This document shows positions 1 through 11,395 of a stretch of DNA of 64,000 bases, piece by piece (positions within the stretch are counted from its first letter, which is position 1; each line of letters begins with the position of its first letter). A program made the position numbers and the translations under genes. The stretch comes from Buchnera aphidicola (Schlechtendalia chinensis) (GTDB taxonomy: Bacteria > Pseudomonadota > Gammaproteobacteria > Enterobacterales > Enterobacteriaceae). The stretch is from NCBI RefSeq assembly GCF_001648115.1, contig NZ_CP011299.1, positions 62,001 to 126,000 on the forward strand, in the 5' to 3' direction. Under the pieces are notes generated by a model, which had not been told where the DNA came from, did not search any database, and saw only the letters and a program-made list of their open reading frames with translations.

Positions 1-215
1 TCTGTAATACATAAACAAACAATTCCACTCCCGTATCGAATAGTTAACGCCATTTGTTTAATAGTCATAGTTTCTGCAGGAAAAACGAGGTCTCCTTCGT
101 TTTCTCTATTAGCATCATCTAAAACAATTACTCCATTTCCTAGTTTAAGGGATTTAATAGCATTTTCAATTCTTTTTTTTGAAGTTATAGAAAAAAAAGA
201 CTCGTATATTTTCAT
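1..215 (-). CDS. ribB: 3,4-dihydroxy-2-butanone-4-phosphate synthase, partial (3' end outside window)
   Basis: Converts ribulose 5-phosphate to the four-carbon precursor of the riboflavin xylene ring, in the cytoplasm. Reverse-strand translation from the ATG at 215 begins [19 protein letters not shown] and contains the family signature [16 protein letters not shown] near residues 33-48, whose acidic residues bind the catalytic metal, followed by [19 protein letters not shown]. Only about 71 residues are in the window, against roughly 217 in E. coli; the gene runs off the left edge. It is divergent from cca. I see no FMN riboswitch-like element in the 212 bp upstream. With ribE at 53377 it shows that riboflavin synthesis is retained. 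Identity is firm. Confidence 0.93.
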   Translation of the reverse strand, partial: MKIYESFFSITSKKRIENAIKSLKLGNGVIVLDDANRENEGDLVFPAETMTIKQMALTIRYGSGIVCLCIT

Positions 216-427
216 TTTATATCCTTTTATAGAATAGAATTAATATTTAACAGAGAAATTAATAAGTATAGTTTAACGGCTACTTGGATATATTTTAATA
301 TACTATGATATTAGTTTAAAACAAATGTTTCTGATATTTTTATCAGTAAGTCATTATTTATAGTTTTTAAGGTTAATGTTTAACAGTTCTTTTAATTCTA
401 CGAAGTAATATACAAAGGACAATTATT

Positions 428-1681
428 ATGAAAATATATTTAGTAGGAGGTGCTGTACGAGACGAATTACTGAATGTTCCAATTAAAGATAGAGATTGGG
501 TAGTTATTGGAGCTACTCCAAAAATGCTGTTAAACTTAAATTTTAGAAAGGTAGGTAAAGATTTTCCTGTTTTCTTGCATCCTATTAGTAAAGAAGAATA
601 TTCTTTAGCGAGGATTGAGAGGAAATGTGGTTTTGGATATACAGGTTTTAAAACCAATTATTGCAAAACAGTGACCTTGAAAGAAGATTTAAAACGTAGA
701 GACTTGACAATTAATGCTATAGCAAAAGATAAAAATGGAAATTATATTGATTTCTTCAACGGTTTAGAAGATCTTAGAAATAGAACTTTTCGACATGTTT
801 CTTTGGCTTTTTGCGAAGATCCTTTAAGAATTTTTAGAGTGGCGAGATTTTCTGCAGCTTTTAATCATTTTGGTTTCAGGATTGCATCAGAAACCATGAA
901 ATTAATGATTAATATGGCGAATAGTAAAGAGTTGTTATATTTAACTAAAGATAGGATTTGGAAAGAAACGGAGAAAGCATTTAATACTTCTAACCCTCAT
1001 GTATATTTTCAAATTTTATATAATTGTAATGTTTTGTATATTATATTTCCTGAAATTAATTTAGTATATCAGAATCAGTTTTTTAATATTAATAAAACTT
1101 TTCAAGCAGTATATTTTAAATTTAATTTTTCTATGGAAGTCGCCAAGGTTTCGAAATTAAGTAATGAATTAGATATTAAATTTGCTTATATATGCGGAAT
1201 TATTTGTTATTTTAAAATATTTAATATTGATTTTTTTTCTTTAGAAGTTCAAATTAATTATTCAAAAGAGTTAGTCGAGAAATTTTGTAATCGTTTATGC
1301 GTTCCGTCGAAGATTAAAAATTTGTCTGTTATTTTTTCTAAATATTTTAAATTTTTGAGTGTAATTCATTTACAATCTTCGAAAAATATTGTTGTTTTTT
1401 TAAACAATGTGGATGCGTGGAGAAAACCTGATAGGATATACAAATTATCTACGTTAATTGATTTATATATGTTATGTTTTATGAATGTGAATATTTCCAA
1501 TGTGTTTCAAGGAACTTTCTTAAAAAATGTGTTTGAAGTTTCTCAAAATATTTCTACTAAATGTATTATAAATTCGGGATTTTCAGGAATTGAAGTGCGT
1601 TTTGAATTAACTCGTTTGAGAATAATTAAAATTGATAGGTGGAGAAATTTATATCATAATTTAAAAGTAACACAAAAATAG
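428..1681 (+). CDS. cca: CCA-adding tRNA nucleotidyltransferase
   Basis: Adds or repairs the 3'-terminal CCA of tRNAs using CTP and ATP. The 417-residue product (E. coli about 412) has the class II nucleotidyltransferase head: GGAVRD at 7-12, the metal-binding DRD at 21-23, RRDLTINAIA at 90-99 and the nucleotide-reading DPLRIFRVARF at 131-141. The C-terminal half is recognisable through NVDAWRKPDR and GFSGIEVRFELTRLRI. The HD phosphohydrolase motif of E. coli Cca (LCHDLGKG) is replaced by ICGIICYF at residues 255-262, so the HD activity is probably lost. The 3' end overlaps the convergent uppP by 21 bp. All four tRNA genes in the window lack encoded CCA, so this enzyme is needed for their maturation. 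Confidence 0.95.
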   Translation: MKIYLVGGAVRDELLNVPIKDRDWVVIGATPKMLLNLNFRKVGKDFPVFLHPISKEEYSLARIERKCGFGYTGFKTNYCKTVTLKEDLKRRDLTINAIAKDKNGNYIDFFNGLEDLRNRTFRHVSLAFCEDPLRIFRVARFSAAFNHFGFRIASETMKLMINMANSKELLYLTKDRIWKETEKAFNTSNPHVYFQILYNCNVLYIIFPEINLVYQNQFFNINKTFQAVYFKFNFSMEVAKVSKLSNELDIKFAYICGIICYFKIFNIDFFSLEVQINYSKELVEKFCNRLCVPSKIKNLSVIFSKYFKFLSVIHLQSSKNIVVFLNNVDAWRKPDRIYKLSTLIDLYMLCFMNVNISNVFQGTFLKNVFEVSQNISTKCIINSGFSGIEVRFELTRLRIIKIDRWRNLYHNLKVTQK

Positions 1682-2506
1682 GTAGATCATCAGAGATAAT
1701 GCCAATCTATATATTATAAATGGTATAAAAGAACAAGTTTCAATAATTTTAAAAAATTTTTTTACACATATTTTAGATGTAAGAAAAGCAGAAGAAAATC
1801 CTATTAAAAAAATGGGTGTATTATGTAATGTTATAGTTTGATAACTATTAATTACGTCGAAAATTGTTTCTCCAAAGAAAATTGGAATAGATATAATAAA
1901 TGAAAATTGTGATGCTATACGTTGATTAAGACCTATTAAAATTCCTATAGAAATAGTAGAACATGATCTTGAGAAACCTGGTAATACAGCTAAACATTGA
2001 AATAATCCTATAATAAATGATTTAAAGATATTTATGTTCTTATTTTTATATTTTGTTGTTCTTTTAAATATTTCAGATGCTGTTAGTAAGGCAGAACCAA
2101 ATATTAATGATAGACATATATTCTTATAACTGAATAAAATTTTTATGTATTTATGAAAGCATAGTCCTATTATCGACGCTGGAAGAATTCCAAAAAATAC
2201 ATGATACTGTGAAAATTTATCATTGATTATATTTTTTTGTTTAATATTTATTATAGAGAAAAGCATTTTAACAAATGTACTTTTAAAATACAAAAATATA
2301 GATAATGATGTTCCAAATTGCATAAACGTATTCAGAATATTTGATTCATTTTGTGCTATTTTAAAGATTTTAGAACATAAAATTATATGGCTAGTCGATG
2401 ATATAGGAAAAAATTCAGTAATACCTTCGATAATACCAAGTACAATAGTGATTAAAATTTTTTGAATATTTAAAGTGAATAAATTCATACTGTTTCTATA
2501 ATACAT
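1661..2506 (-). CDS. uppP: Undecaprenyl-diphosphatase (BacA/UppP)
   Basis: An integral inner-membrane phosphatase that recycles undecaprenyl pyrophosphate to the monophosphate carrier for peptidoglycan synthesis. The 281-residue product (E. coli 273) carries both family signatures: the Glu-rich EGITEFFPISSTSH block near residues 22-35 and PGFSRSCSTIS near 175-185, with about seven or eight hydrophobic segments between and after. It is on the minus strand downstream of crr, separated by a strong hairpin, and its 3' end overlaps cca. Its presence suggests that this lineage still cycles the lipid carrier and hence still makes some cell wall. Confidence 0.93.
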   Translation of the reverse strand: MYYRNSMNLFTLNIQKILITIVLGIIEGITEFFPISSTSHIILCSKIFKIAQNESNILNTFMQFGTSLSIFLYFKSTFVKMLFSIINIKQKNIINDKFSQYHVFFGILPASIIGLCFHKYIKILFSYKNICLSLIFGSALLTASEIFKRTTKYKNKNINIFKSFIIGLFQCLAVLPGFSRSCSTISIGILIGLNQRIASQFSFIISIPIFFGETIFDVINSYQTITLHNTPIFLIGFSSAFLTSKICVKKFFKIIETCSFIPFIIYRLALSLMIYLFLCYF

Positions 2507-2536
2507 GTAGGGAGTATTTTTTAAAATTGTTTGTAA

Positions 2537-2569
2537 AGGTAAAACGGATGGTGATGTACCGTTTTACCT
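2537..2569 (-). terminator. Hairpin between crr and uppP, likely terminator of the pts operon
   Basis: A perfect 11-bp stem (AGGTAAAACGG with CCGTTTTACCT) closes an 11-nt loop just past the crr stop codon. Its GC content is unusual for this AT-rich spacer. On the minus strand it is followed by only a weakly T-rich stretch, so it could be a terminator or an mRNA 3'-end stabiliser. Confidence 0.6.
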
Positions 2570-2576
2570 AAAAATT

Positions 2577-3083
2577 TTATCTATTTACGGAAAATATTAT
2601 ATTTTTTCCTGCAATTACTGTACCTGATTTTTTATATATTTTTTTGAACGTTTCTATATTAGATATTACTATGGGTGTTAATATAGATTTTGATGTTTTT
2701 TTAAGTAGAGTTAAATCAAGACTAATGATTGGGTCTCCAATTTTTACGATTTGATTTTCTTTAGCAATTTTTTTAAATCCAACACCTTTTAGTTTGACTG
2801 TATCTATACCAAAATGAACGAATAATTCAATATTGTTTTTATTTGATTTGATTGAAAATGCATGTAATGTTTTAAATATCTTTCCAATAACGCCATCAAT
2901 TGGAGATAATATAATATTACTATTTGGTAAAATAGCTACTCCATCTCCTACTATTTTTTCCGAAAATACAATGTCTGGAACTTGTTCTAAACTGACTATT
3001 ACTCCAGATAATGGGGCAAAAATGTTTATCATTTTTTTAGATGCAGATTTTTTATTTTTAAAAAAATTGGAAAATAAATTCAT
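2577..3083 (-). CDS. crr: PTS glucose-type enzyme IIA (EIIA-Glc)
   Basis: A soluble phosphocarrier that takes phosphate from HPr and passes it to the EIIB domain of the glucose permease. The 168-residue protein matches the family length (169). It shows the core with His74 in TLHAF and the phosphorylatable His90 in [10 protein letters not shown], equivalent to E. coli His75 and His90. The N-terminal tail is rich in basic residues, as in E. coli. It follows ptsI by 27 bp in the reversed ptsH-ptsI-crr order and is probably co-transcribed. With adenylate cyclase control usually absent in Buchnera, its role here is likely sugar uptake only (inference). Confidence 0.96.
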   Translation of the reverse strand: MNLFSNFFKNKKSASKKMINIFAPLSGVIVSLEQVPDIVFSEKIVGDGVAILPNSNIILSPIDGVIGKIFKTLHAFSIKSNKNNIELFVHFGIDTVKLKGVGFKKIAKENQIVKIGDPIISLDLTLLKKTSKSILTPIVISNIETFKKIYKKSGTVIAGKNIIFSVNR

Positions 3084-3110
3084 ACTTTTTCCTATTTACG
3101 ATTCTTTCTA

Positions 3111-4829
3111 TTAACTATTTTTTGAAAAATCGTTAATAACATTTATTATTTTTTTTGATGTTGATTGTGATAAAACATCTTTTGCTAATTTTTTTGCATC
3201 TAAAAAGTTTGTTTTTCGAATTATTCTTTTTACTTTTGGGATATTTGGTGCACTCATACTAAATTCATCTAAGCCCATTCCGAGTAATAACGCTGTTGCT
3301 TTTTCATTTCCAGCTAATTCTCCGCACATTCCAATCCATTTTCCAGCTTGGTGAGAAGTGTTTATAACTTGTTGAATCAGACGTAATACAGAAGGGCACA
3401 TTGGATCGTATAATTTTGAAATTAAGTCATTTCCTCGATCAACAGCTAAGGTGTATTGTGTTAGATCGTTACTACCAATGCTAAAAAAGTTCACTTCTTT
3501 TGCTAAATGGTTGGCTATTATAGCAGATGCTGGAGTTTCTATCATAATACCTATTTCTATTTCTGAATTGAACGGTATATTTTTGTTTTCAAGTATAATT
3601 TTTAATTTTTCTATTTCTTCTTTTAAGTATTGGATTTCTTCTACAGAAATAATCATTGGAAACATTATTTTTAGTTTTCCAAAAGCTGATGCTCGTAATA
3701 TTGCAGTTAATTGTGTATGTAAAATTTCCTTTTTGTCCATGCATATACGAATTGCTCGCCAACCTAAAAATGGATTGTCTTCCTTAGGGACATTCATATA
3801 CGATAGATTTTTATCACCACCTATGTCCATAGTTCTTATAATTACAGATTTTTCTTGCATTTTTTCTGCAACTGTTTTGTACACGTTAAATTGTTCATCT
3901 TCTGTAGGAAAAGAGTTTCGGTTCATAAATAAAAATTCTGTTCGATAAAGTCCTATGCATTCAGCTCCATTTTTCTTTGCATTCATAACGTCTTGAATTG
4001 TTCCTACATTTGCTCCAAGTTTTACTTGATGACCGTCAATTGTAATTGCATATAAATTTTTTAGTTGTGTTAAATCGTTTTTTTCTAGTTCATATTTTTT
4101 TTTTAACGTTTTAATTTCATGTATTTTTTCTAATTTTGGATTTATGAATATAGCATTATTGATGCCGTCTAATATTATATAATCGTTATTATTTACTTTT
4201 TGTGTAATATTTCCAGTACCAACAATCGCAGGTATTTCTAGAGAACGAGCGATTATAGAAGTATGAGATGTTTGACCACCTAGATCTGTAACAAATCCCA
4301 AAACTTTGTTTATTTTTATTTGGGCTGTTTCCGAAGGAGTCAAGTCTTTAGCTATTAAAATTACAGGATATTGAATATGATTGAGGTCAATAATATTTAA
4401 ATTTAATATGTTTCTAATTAGTCTATTACCGATATCTTTTATGTCAATTGCTCTATTACGTAAATATTCGTCATTTAATTTTTCTAAAACTTTATATTGT
4501 GTTTCTACTACTATTTGAGTTGCATATTCTGCTGATATTTTTTTTTCTTGAATTAAAAAAAATATTTCTTTTCCTAATTCTTCATCTTCTATTAGCATGA
4601 TGTGACTTTCGAAAATGTCTTTTTTATTGTTGTTTAACGTTTTTTCTATTTGTGATTTAATGTTTTTAAGTTGAGTTATAGTTTTTTGTTTTCCTTGTAT
4701 AAACTTTTTAATTTCTTTTTTAATGTTTTCATCTTTAATTTTATTTTTGTTAATAAAAATTTTTTCTTCTACTAATAGTAATGCATTTCCAAAAGCAATT
4801 CCTGGAGATGCTAAAATTCCTGAAATCAT
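3111..4829 (-). CDS. ptsI: PTS enzyme I (phosphoenolpyruvate-protein phosphotransferase)
   Basis: Starts the PTS phosphorelay by transferring phosphate from PEP to HPr. The 572-residue product (E. coli 575) has the N-terminal phosphohistidine domain with active-site His189 in [21 protein letters not shown]. The C-terminal PEP-binding TIM barrel has [20 protein letters not shown] and [15 protein letters not shown], and the active-site Cys in GMCGELAG. The coding strand contains an intact run of ten A (4095-4104) read in frame as KKK, a useful control for the broken poly(A) tracts elsewhere. It lies 159 bp downstream of ptsH, with a hairpin in the gap, and 27 bp upstream of crr. Confidence 0.97.
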   Translation of the reverse strand: MISGILASPGIAFGNALLLVEEKIFINKNKIKDENIKKEIKKFIQGKQKTITQLKNIKSQIEKTLNNNKKDIFESHIMLIEDEELGKEIFFLIQEKKISAEYATQIVVETQYKVLEKLNDEYLRNRAIDIKDIGNRLIRNILNLNIIDLNHIQYPVILIAKDLTPSETAQIKINKVLGFVTDLGGQTSHTSIIARSLEIPAIVGTGNITQKVNNNDYIILDGINNAIFINPKLEKIHEIKTLKKKYELEKNDLTQLKNLYAITIDGHQVKLGANVGTIQDVMNAKKNGAECIGLYRTEFLFMNRNSFPTEDEQFNVYKTVAEKMQEKSVIIRTMDIGGDKNLSYMNVPKEDNPFLGWRAIRICMDKKEILHTQLTAILRASAFGKLKIMFPMIISVEEIQYLKEEIEKLKIILENKNIPFNSEIEIGIMIETPASAIIANHLAKEVNFFSIGSNDLTQYTLAVDRGNDLISKLYDPMCPSVLRLIQQVINTSHQAGKWIGMCGELAGNEKATALLLGMGLDEFSMSAPNIPKVKRIIRKTNFLDAKKLAKDVLSQSTSKKIINVINDFSKNS

Positions 4830-4917
4830 AATATTACCCTTAACATAACAATATGTTATATTTTATGATAGTAATTTGTTGGTCTCAGGTAATATTATAT
4901 TAGTTAACGTATGTTAT

Positions 4918-4941
4918 CCGGAAGTAATGTTGTACTTCCGG
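4918..4941 (-). promoter_or_regulatory. Hairpin in the ptsH-ptsI spacer
   Basis: A perfect 9-bp inverted repeat (CCGGAAGTA with TACTTCCGG) around a 6-nt loop sits in the 159-bp gap between ptsH and ptsI. It has no T-tract on the minus strand. It may protect the ptsH transcript or attenuate read-through, giving more HPr than enzyme I as is usual in the E. coli operon (inference). Confidence 0.5.
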
Positions 4942-4988
4942 TACAATTATACTGTAAATAATATTTAATATTTTAAGACACAAATTTT

Positions 4989-5246
4989 TTATTTGAGTTT
5001 TTTGATAAATTTTTCTAAGTTTTCTACTGCTATTTTTTCATCTTCACCACTAGCTGAGATAGTAATTAAACTATTTTTTACTAAACCTAACGTTTGTAGT
5101 TTAAACAAACTTTTTGCATTTACGGATTTTCCATTAGAAATAATGTGTATCTCTGACACAAACTTTTTAGCTTCTTTTACAAAAAGTGCAGCTGGTCGAG
5201 TGTGTAATCCATGGGGATTAGTAATTGTAATTTCTTTTTGAAACAT
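4989..5246 (-). CDS. ptsH: PTS phosphocarrier protein HPr
   Basis: A small phosphocarrier between enzyme I and the EIIA proteins. The 85-residue product equals the E. coli length. It has the catalytic His15 in [11 protein letters not shown] and the conserved Ser46 in [12 protein letters not shown], followed by the SASGEDE region and a C-terminal helix. The start ATG is preceded by an AGGAAAG-type ribosome site. It is the first gene of the minus-strand ptsH-ptsI-crr cluster. Upstream lies a gene-free region where enterobacteria carry cysK. Confidence 0.97.
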   Translation of the reverse strand: MFQKEITITNPHGLHTRPAALFVKEAKKFVSEIHIISNGKSVNAKSLFKLQTLGLVKNSLITISASGEDEKIAVENLEKFIKKLK

Positions 5247-8640
<3,394 letters not shown>

Positions 8641-8657
8641 ATTGTTTTTGTTTTATT

Positions 8658-8730
8658 TGGGTCGTGCAGGATTTGAACCTGCGACCAATTGATTAAAAGT
8701 CAACTGCTCTACCAACTGAGCTAACGACCC
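8658..8730 (-). tRNA. lysV: tRNA-Lys (UUU)
   Basis: The reverse strand folds into a complete 73-nt cloverleaf: acceptor GGGTCGT with ACGACCC, D arm with AGTTGGTA, anticodon loop CTTTTAA giving UUU, and a T arm with TTCGAAT. The discriminator is A and the 3' CCA is not encoded. The sequence is essentially that of E. coli lysV as I recall it. Its pairing with tRNA-Val(UAC) beside gltX matches the E. coli valU-lysV locus. Confidence 0.97.
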
Positions 8731-8746
8731 TTAAAAACAAAAAATT

Positions 8747-8819
8747 TGGGTGATGACGGAATTGAACCGCCGACCTTCTCCGTGTAAAGGAGAAGCTCTA
8801 CCAACTGAGCTAATCACCC
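8747..8819 (-). tRNA. valU: tRNA-Val (UAC)
   Basis: The reverse strand gives a standard 73-nt cloverleaf: acceptor GGGTGAT with ATCACCC, anticodon stem TCTCC/GGAGA region with anticodon TAC, and T loop TTCAATT. The discriminator is A and CCA is not encoded. It lies 16 nt upstream of tRNA-Lys and is probably co-transcribed with it. Confidence 0.96.
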
Positions 8820-8938
8820 TTATAAACACTATTGTAAAGAATAGAAATATAGAGTCAATCTTTTTTTTTATAAAATTTATTTTTTTATTTTTAAAGATTA
8901 TATTTTTTATAAAATCGTTTAAAAAAATTGAGAATAAT

Positions 8939-10342
8939 ATGAATATTGTAACAAGATTTGCTCCGAGTCCTACAGGTTGTTTTCATATTGGAAGTGCACG
9001 TACTGCTTTATATGCATGGTTATTTGCTAGAAGTAATAATGGAAAATTTATTTTACGGATTGAAGATACAGATTCCAAACGTTATAAAGAAGGTTCAACG
9101 TTAGGAATATTACGAGATTTGAAATGGTTGGGTTTAAATTGGGATGAAGGTCCGTATTTTCAAAGTGCTAAATTTGAATATTATAAAGATATTATTCAAT
9201 CAATGCTTAAATCAGGATTAGCATATAAATGTTATTGTACTGAAGTTAGATTGGATTTATTAAGGAAGAAACAATTGTCTTCAGGAGAAAAACCTAAATA
9301 TGATCGAAAATGTAGAATTTTTTTAAAAGATTATAAAAGTGATTCTCGATATGTAGTACGGTTTTGTAATCCTATTAATGGAACTGTGTCTTTTTTTGAT
9401 GAAATAAGAGGAAAAATATCATTTAAAAATGAAGAATTGGATGATGTTATTATTCAAAGAACTAATGGACTTCCTACGTATAATTTCTGTGCAGCAGTAG
9501 ATGATCGTGATATGAAAATTACACATGTAATTAGAGGTGAAGATCATATTAATAATACACCGAGACAAATCAATTTGTTAGAAGCATTGGGTTCAAAGAT
9601 TCCTATTTATGCACACGTATCTATGATTTTAAAAAAAAATGGAGAAAAATTGTCAAAAAGAAAGAAAGTAATTGGAATATCAGATTATAGATTACAAGGC
9701 TATTTACCAGAATCTTTATTAAATTATATTGTTCGATTAGGGTGGTCAAATGGGAATCAAGAAATTTTCAGTATTGACGACATGATAAAATTATTTACGT
9801 TAAAAGGAATTAACAAATCTCCTAGTCGTTTTGATATAAATAAATTATTATGGTTAAATCGATTTTATATAAAAAGTTTACCTCACAATCGTATCATTGA
9901 ACATCTGAAATATCAATTCAAAAAAAAGAGCGTTAATTATTTAAATGGTTTAAATTTATCTGAACTTATACAATTAGTTGGTACTCGTTATAGCACTTTG
10001 CAAGACATGGTTAATTTTTCTCATTATTTTTATAAAGATCATATTATATATAATATAGATTCTGCTAAAAAGTATTTGGTAAAATCTTCTGTTGTTTTTT
10101 TAAAAAGTATCTATAGTAGAATTTTAAGTTTAGAAACGTGGACTGTAGAAGAAATATTAATAGCAATACGTTCATTAGTTAGTGAATCAAACGTGGATTC
10201 TAATGAGGTTTTTATGCCAATTCGTGTAGCTATTACTGGTGATATTATATCTCCCAGCATTCATATTGTTATTTATGGAATTGGGAAATCGCGATTTTTG
10301 TTAAGAATTGAATCTGCATTGTCGTATATTAGTAGTAGCTAA
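8939..10342 (+). CDS. gltX: Glutamyl-tRNA synthetase
   Basis: A class I synthetase charging tRNA-Glu. From the ATG at 8939 the product is 467 residues (E. coli 471). It starts MNIVTRFAPSPTGCFHIGSA, with the HIGH-type motif HIGS, and carries the KMSKS-type motif KLSKR in the GEKLSKRKKVIG segment. The open frame extends upstream to 8750, but that part overlaps the antisense tRNA-Val gene and is not family sequence, so 8939 is the start. It lacks the Cys/His zinc cluster of some relatives in full form, though CYCTE is present. A run of nine A at 9631-9639 is in frame. The flanking tRNA genes match E. coli. Confidence 0.97.
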   Translation: MNIVTRFAPSPTGCFHIGSARTALYAWLFARSNNGKFILRIEDTDSKRYKEGSTLGILRDLKWLGLNWDEGPYFQSAKFEYYKDIIQSMLKSGLAYKCYCTEVRLDLLRKKQLSSGEKPKYDRKCRIFLKDYKSDSRYVVRFCNPINGTVSFFDEIRGKISFKNEELDDVIIQRTNGLPTYNFCAAVDDRDMKITHVIRGEDHINNTPRQINLLEALGSKIPIYAHVSMILKKNGEKLSKRKKVIGISDYRLQGYLPESLLNYIVRLGWSNGNQEIFSIDDMIKLFTLKGINKSPSRFDINKLLWLNRFYIKSLPHNRIIEHLKYQFKKKSVNYLNGLNLSELIQLVGTRYSTLQDMVNFSHYFYKDHIIYNIDSAKKYLVKSSVVFLKSIYSRILSLETWTVEEILIAIRSLVSESNVDSNEVFMPIRVAITGDIISPSIHIVIYGIGKSRFLLRIESALSYISSS

Positions 10343-10505
10343 TTTTAAGTTTTTTAATTGTTAGTGAAACATTATTATTTCAAATTTATTTATGATTTTT
10401 TTTTGAATGAGGTTTTTTATATTAAATATCTAAATTTATATAAAGATATAAATTATATGTAATATAATTTTCTTTGTATATTAAAAAAATTTTTTGAAAA
10501 AATAA

Positions 10506-10578
10506 GGGGTTATAGCTCAATTGGTAGAGCGTTTGCATGGCATGCAAAAGGTTAGCGGTTCGATTCCGCTTAACTCCA
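10506..10578 (+). tRNA. alaX: tRNA-Ala (GGC)
   Basis: A 73-nt cloverleaf with acceptor GGGGTTA/TAACTCC (one G-U pair, third from the end), a D arm with AATTGGTA, anticodon stem TTTGC/GCAAA-type with loop reading GGC, and T loop TTCGATT. The discriminator is A and CCA is not encoded. tRNA-Ala(GGC) genes also sit beside gltX in E. coli (alaX/alaW). Confidence 0.96.
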
Positions 10579-10883
10579 AATATAGTTTTAAAATTTTTAA
10601 AATTTATTTTTCTAATTTTAGTTATTTTATATGCATAATAAAATTTTGAAAATTTTATTTTAGATAATTTAATAGTTTTACATTTTTTTAAAAAATAGTT
10701 TATTTTTCAGTTAAAATAGCATATTGATAATACTTTTAGAAATTTTTATAGAAATATGTTGTATTTTTATAATTGAAATTATCTTTTTTTTAATGTACAT
10801 GTTTAAAGAAATTGAAGTTCTAATATATTAAATGTTAAATTGCTAGACATTTAATATATTAGTAATGCTAAAAGATCAAAGAA
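10579..10883. other. Intergenic spacer tRNA-Ala to fliE, nothing recognised
   Basis: 305 bp of AT-rich sequence. A near-palindrome TTAAATATATTAG-type repeat around 10826-10862 (matching ATATATTAAAT on the left) could fold into an AT-only hairpin at the fliE 3' end, but it is not strong enough to call a terminator. Confidence 0.4.
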
Positions 10884-11198
10884 TTAAACTTGGACATTAG
10901 ATATTTCGTGATATCCTTCTAAAACTTTGTCTTTAATTTGAGTCATAGTTTCTGTTTCTAGTAAAGATTTTTGTAGATTTATTAACAGTTCACTTAAAGT
11001 TATAGGTTTTGTTTCTTCTAATTCAACTTTTTTAGGTTTTTCTTCTGTTTCTTTTTGATTGAAGTTAAGTATATTAAATTTATCTTTTACATAATTTACA
11101 AATTTTTTTGGTATATCTTCTGGATGTTTGCTTATATCCATTAAAGCACCAAGTGCAGTTAGTATGTTAATACTATCTTTCATAGTGTCAATAAACAT
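10884..11198 (-). CDS. fliE: Flagellar hook-basal body protein FliE
   Basis: FliE links the MS ring to the proximal rod. Starting at the ATG at 11198 gives 104 residues, exactly the E. coli length. This start has a strong Shine-Dalgarno GGAGGA 5-10 nt upstream; the open frame extends 12 codons further but without a ribosome site. The identity rests on the C-terminal third: LSELLINLQKSL and the ending KVLEGYHEISNVQV align with the E. coli VMTDMQKAS and KLVAAYQEVMSMQV. The middle is Lys/Glu-rich and unlike E. coli. It is divergent from fliF, as in enterobacteria, with 197 bp between that must hold both promoters. Confidence 0.85.
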   Translation of the reverse strand: MFIDTMKDSINILTALGALMDISKHPEDIPKKFVNYVKDKFNILNFNQKETEEKPKKVELEETKPITLSELLINLQKSLLETETMTQIKDKVLEGYHEISNVQV

Positions 11199-11395
11199 GT
11201 TTTCCTCCAAAAAAAAAATAACGCTACTATACAAATTTTAAAATAAGTTTCAATAGAGTAAAATATATAATATTTAAAAACATTTTTTATTTATTCTATT
11301 GTAAAAAGTGGTATTAATGATTATTGTCGTATAGTAAGTGTATTTAGTCAATACATAATAATAAATTATATGTAGCTTTTATAAGGTAATAATTT

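Noticed and set aside
216..427. Possible FMN riboswitch upstream of ribB
   Set aside because: None of the conserved RFN-element blocks is visible in this AT-rich spacer.
3451..3948. Plus-strand open frame of 165 codons inside ptsI
   Set aside because: Antisense to a well-conserved gene with intact motifs; no ribosome site and no family resemblance.
8750..8938. N-terminal extension of the gltX reading frame
   Set aside because: It overlaps the antisense tRNA-Val gene, is hydrophobic low-complexity sequence, and GltX family proteins start at the ATG at 8939.
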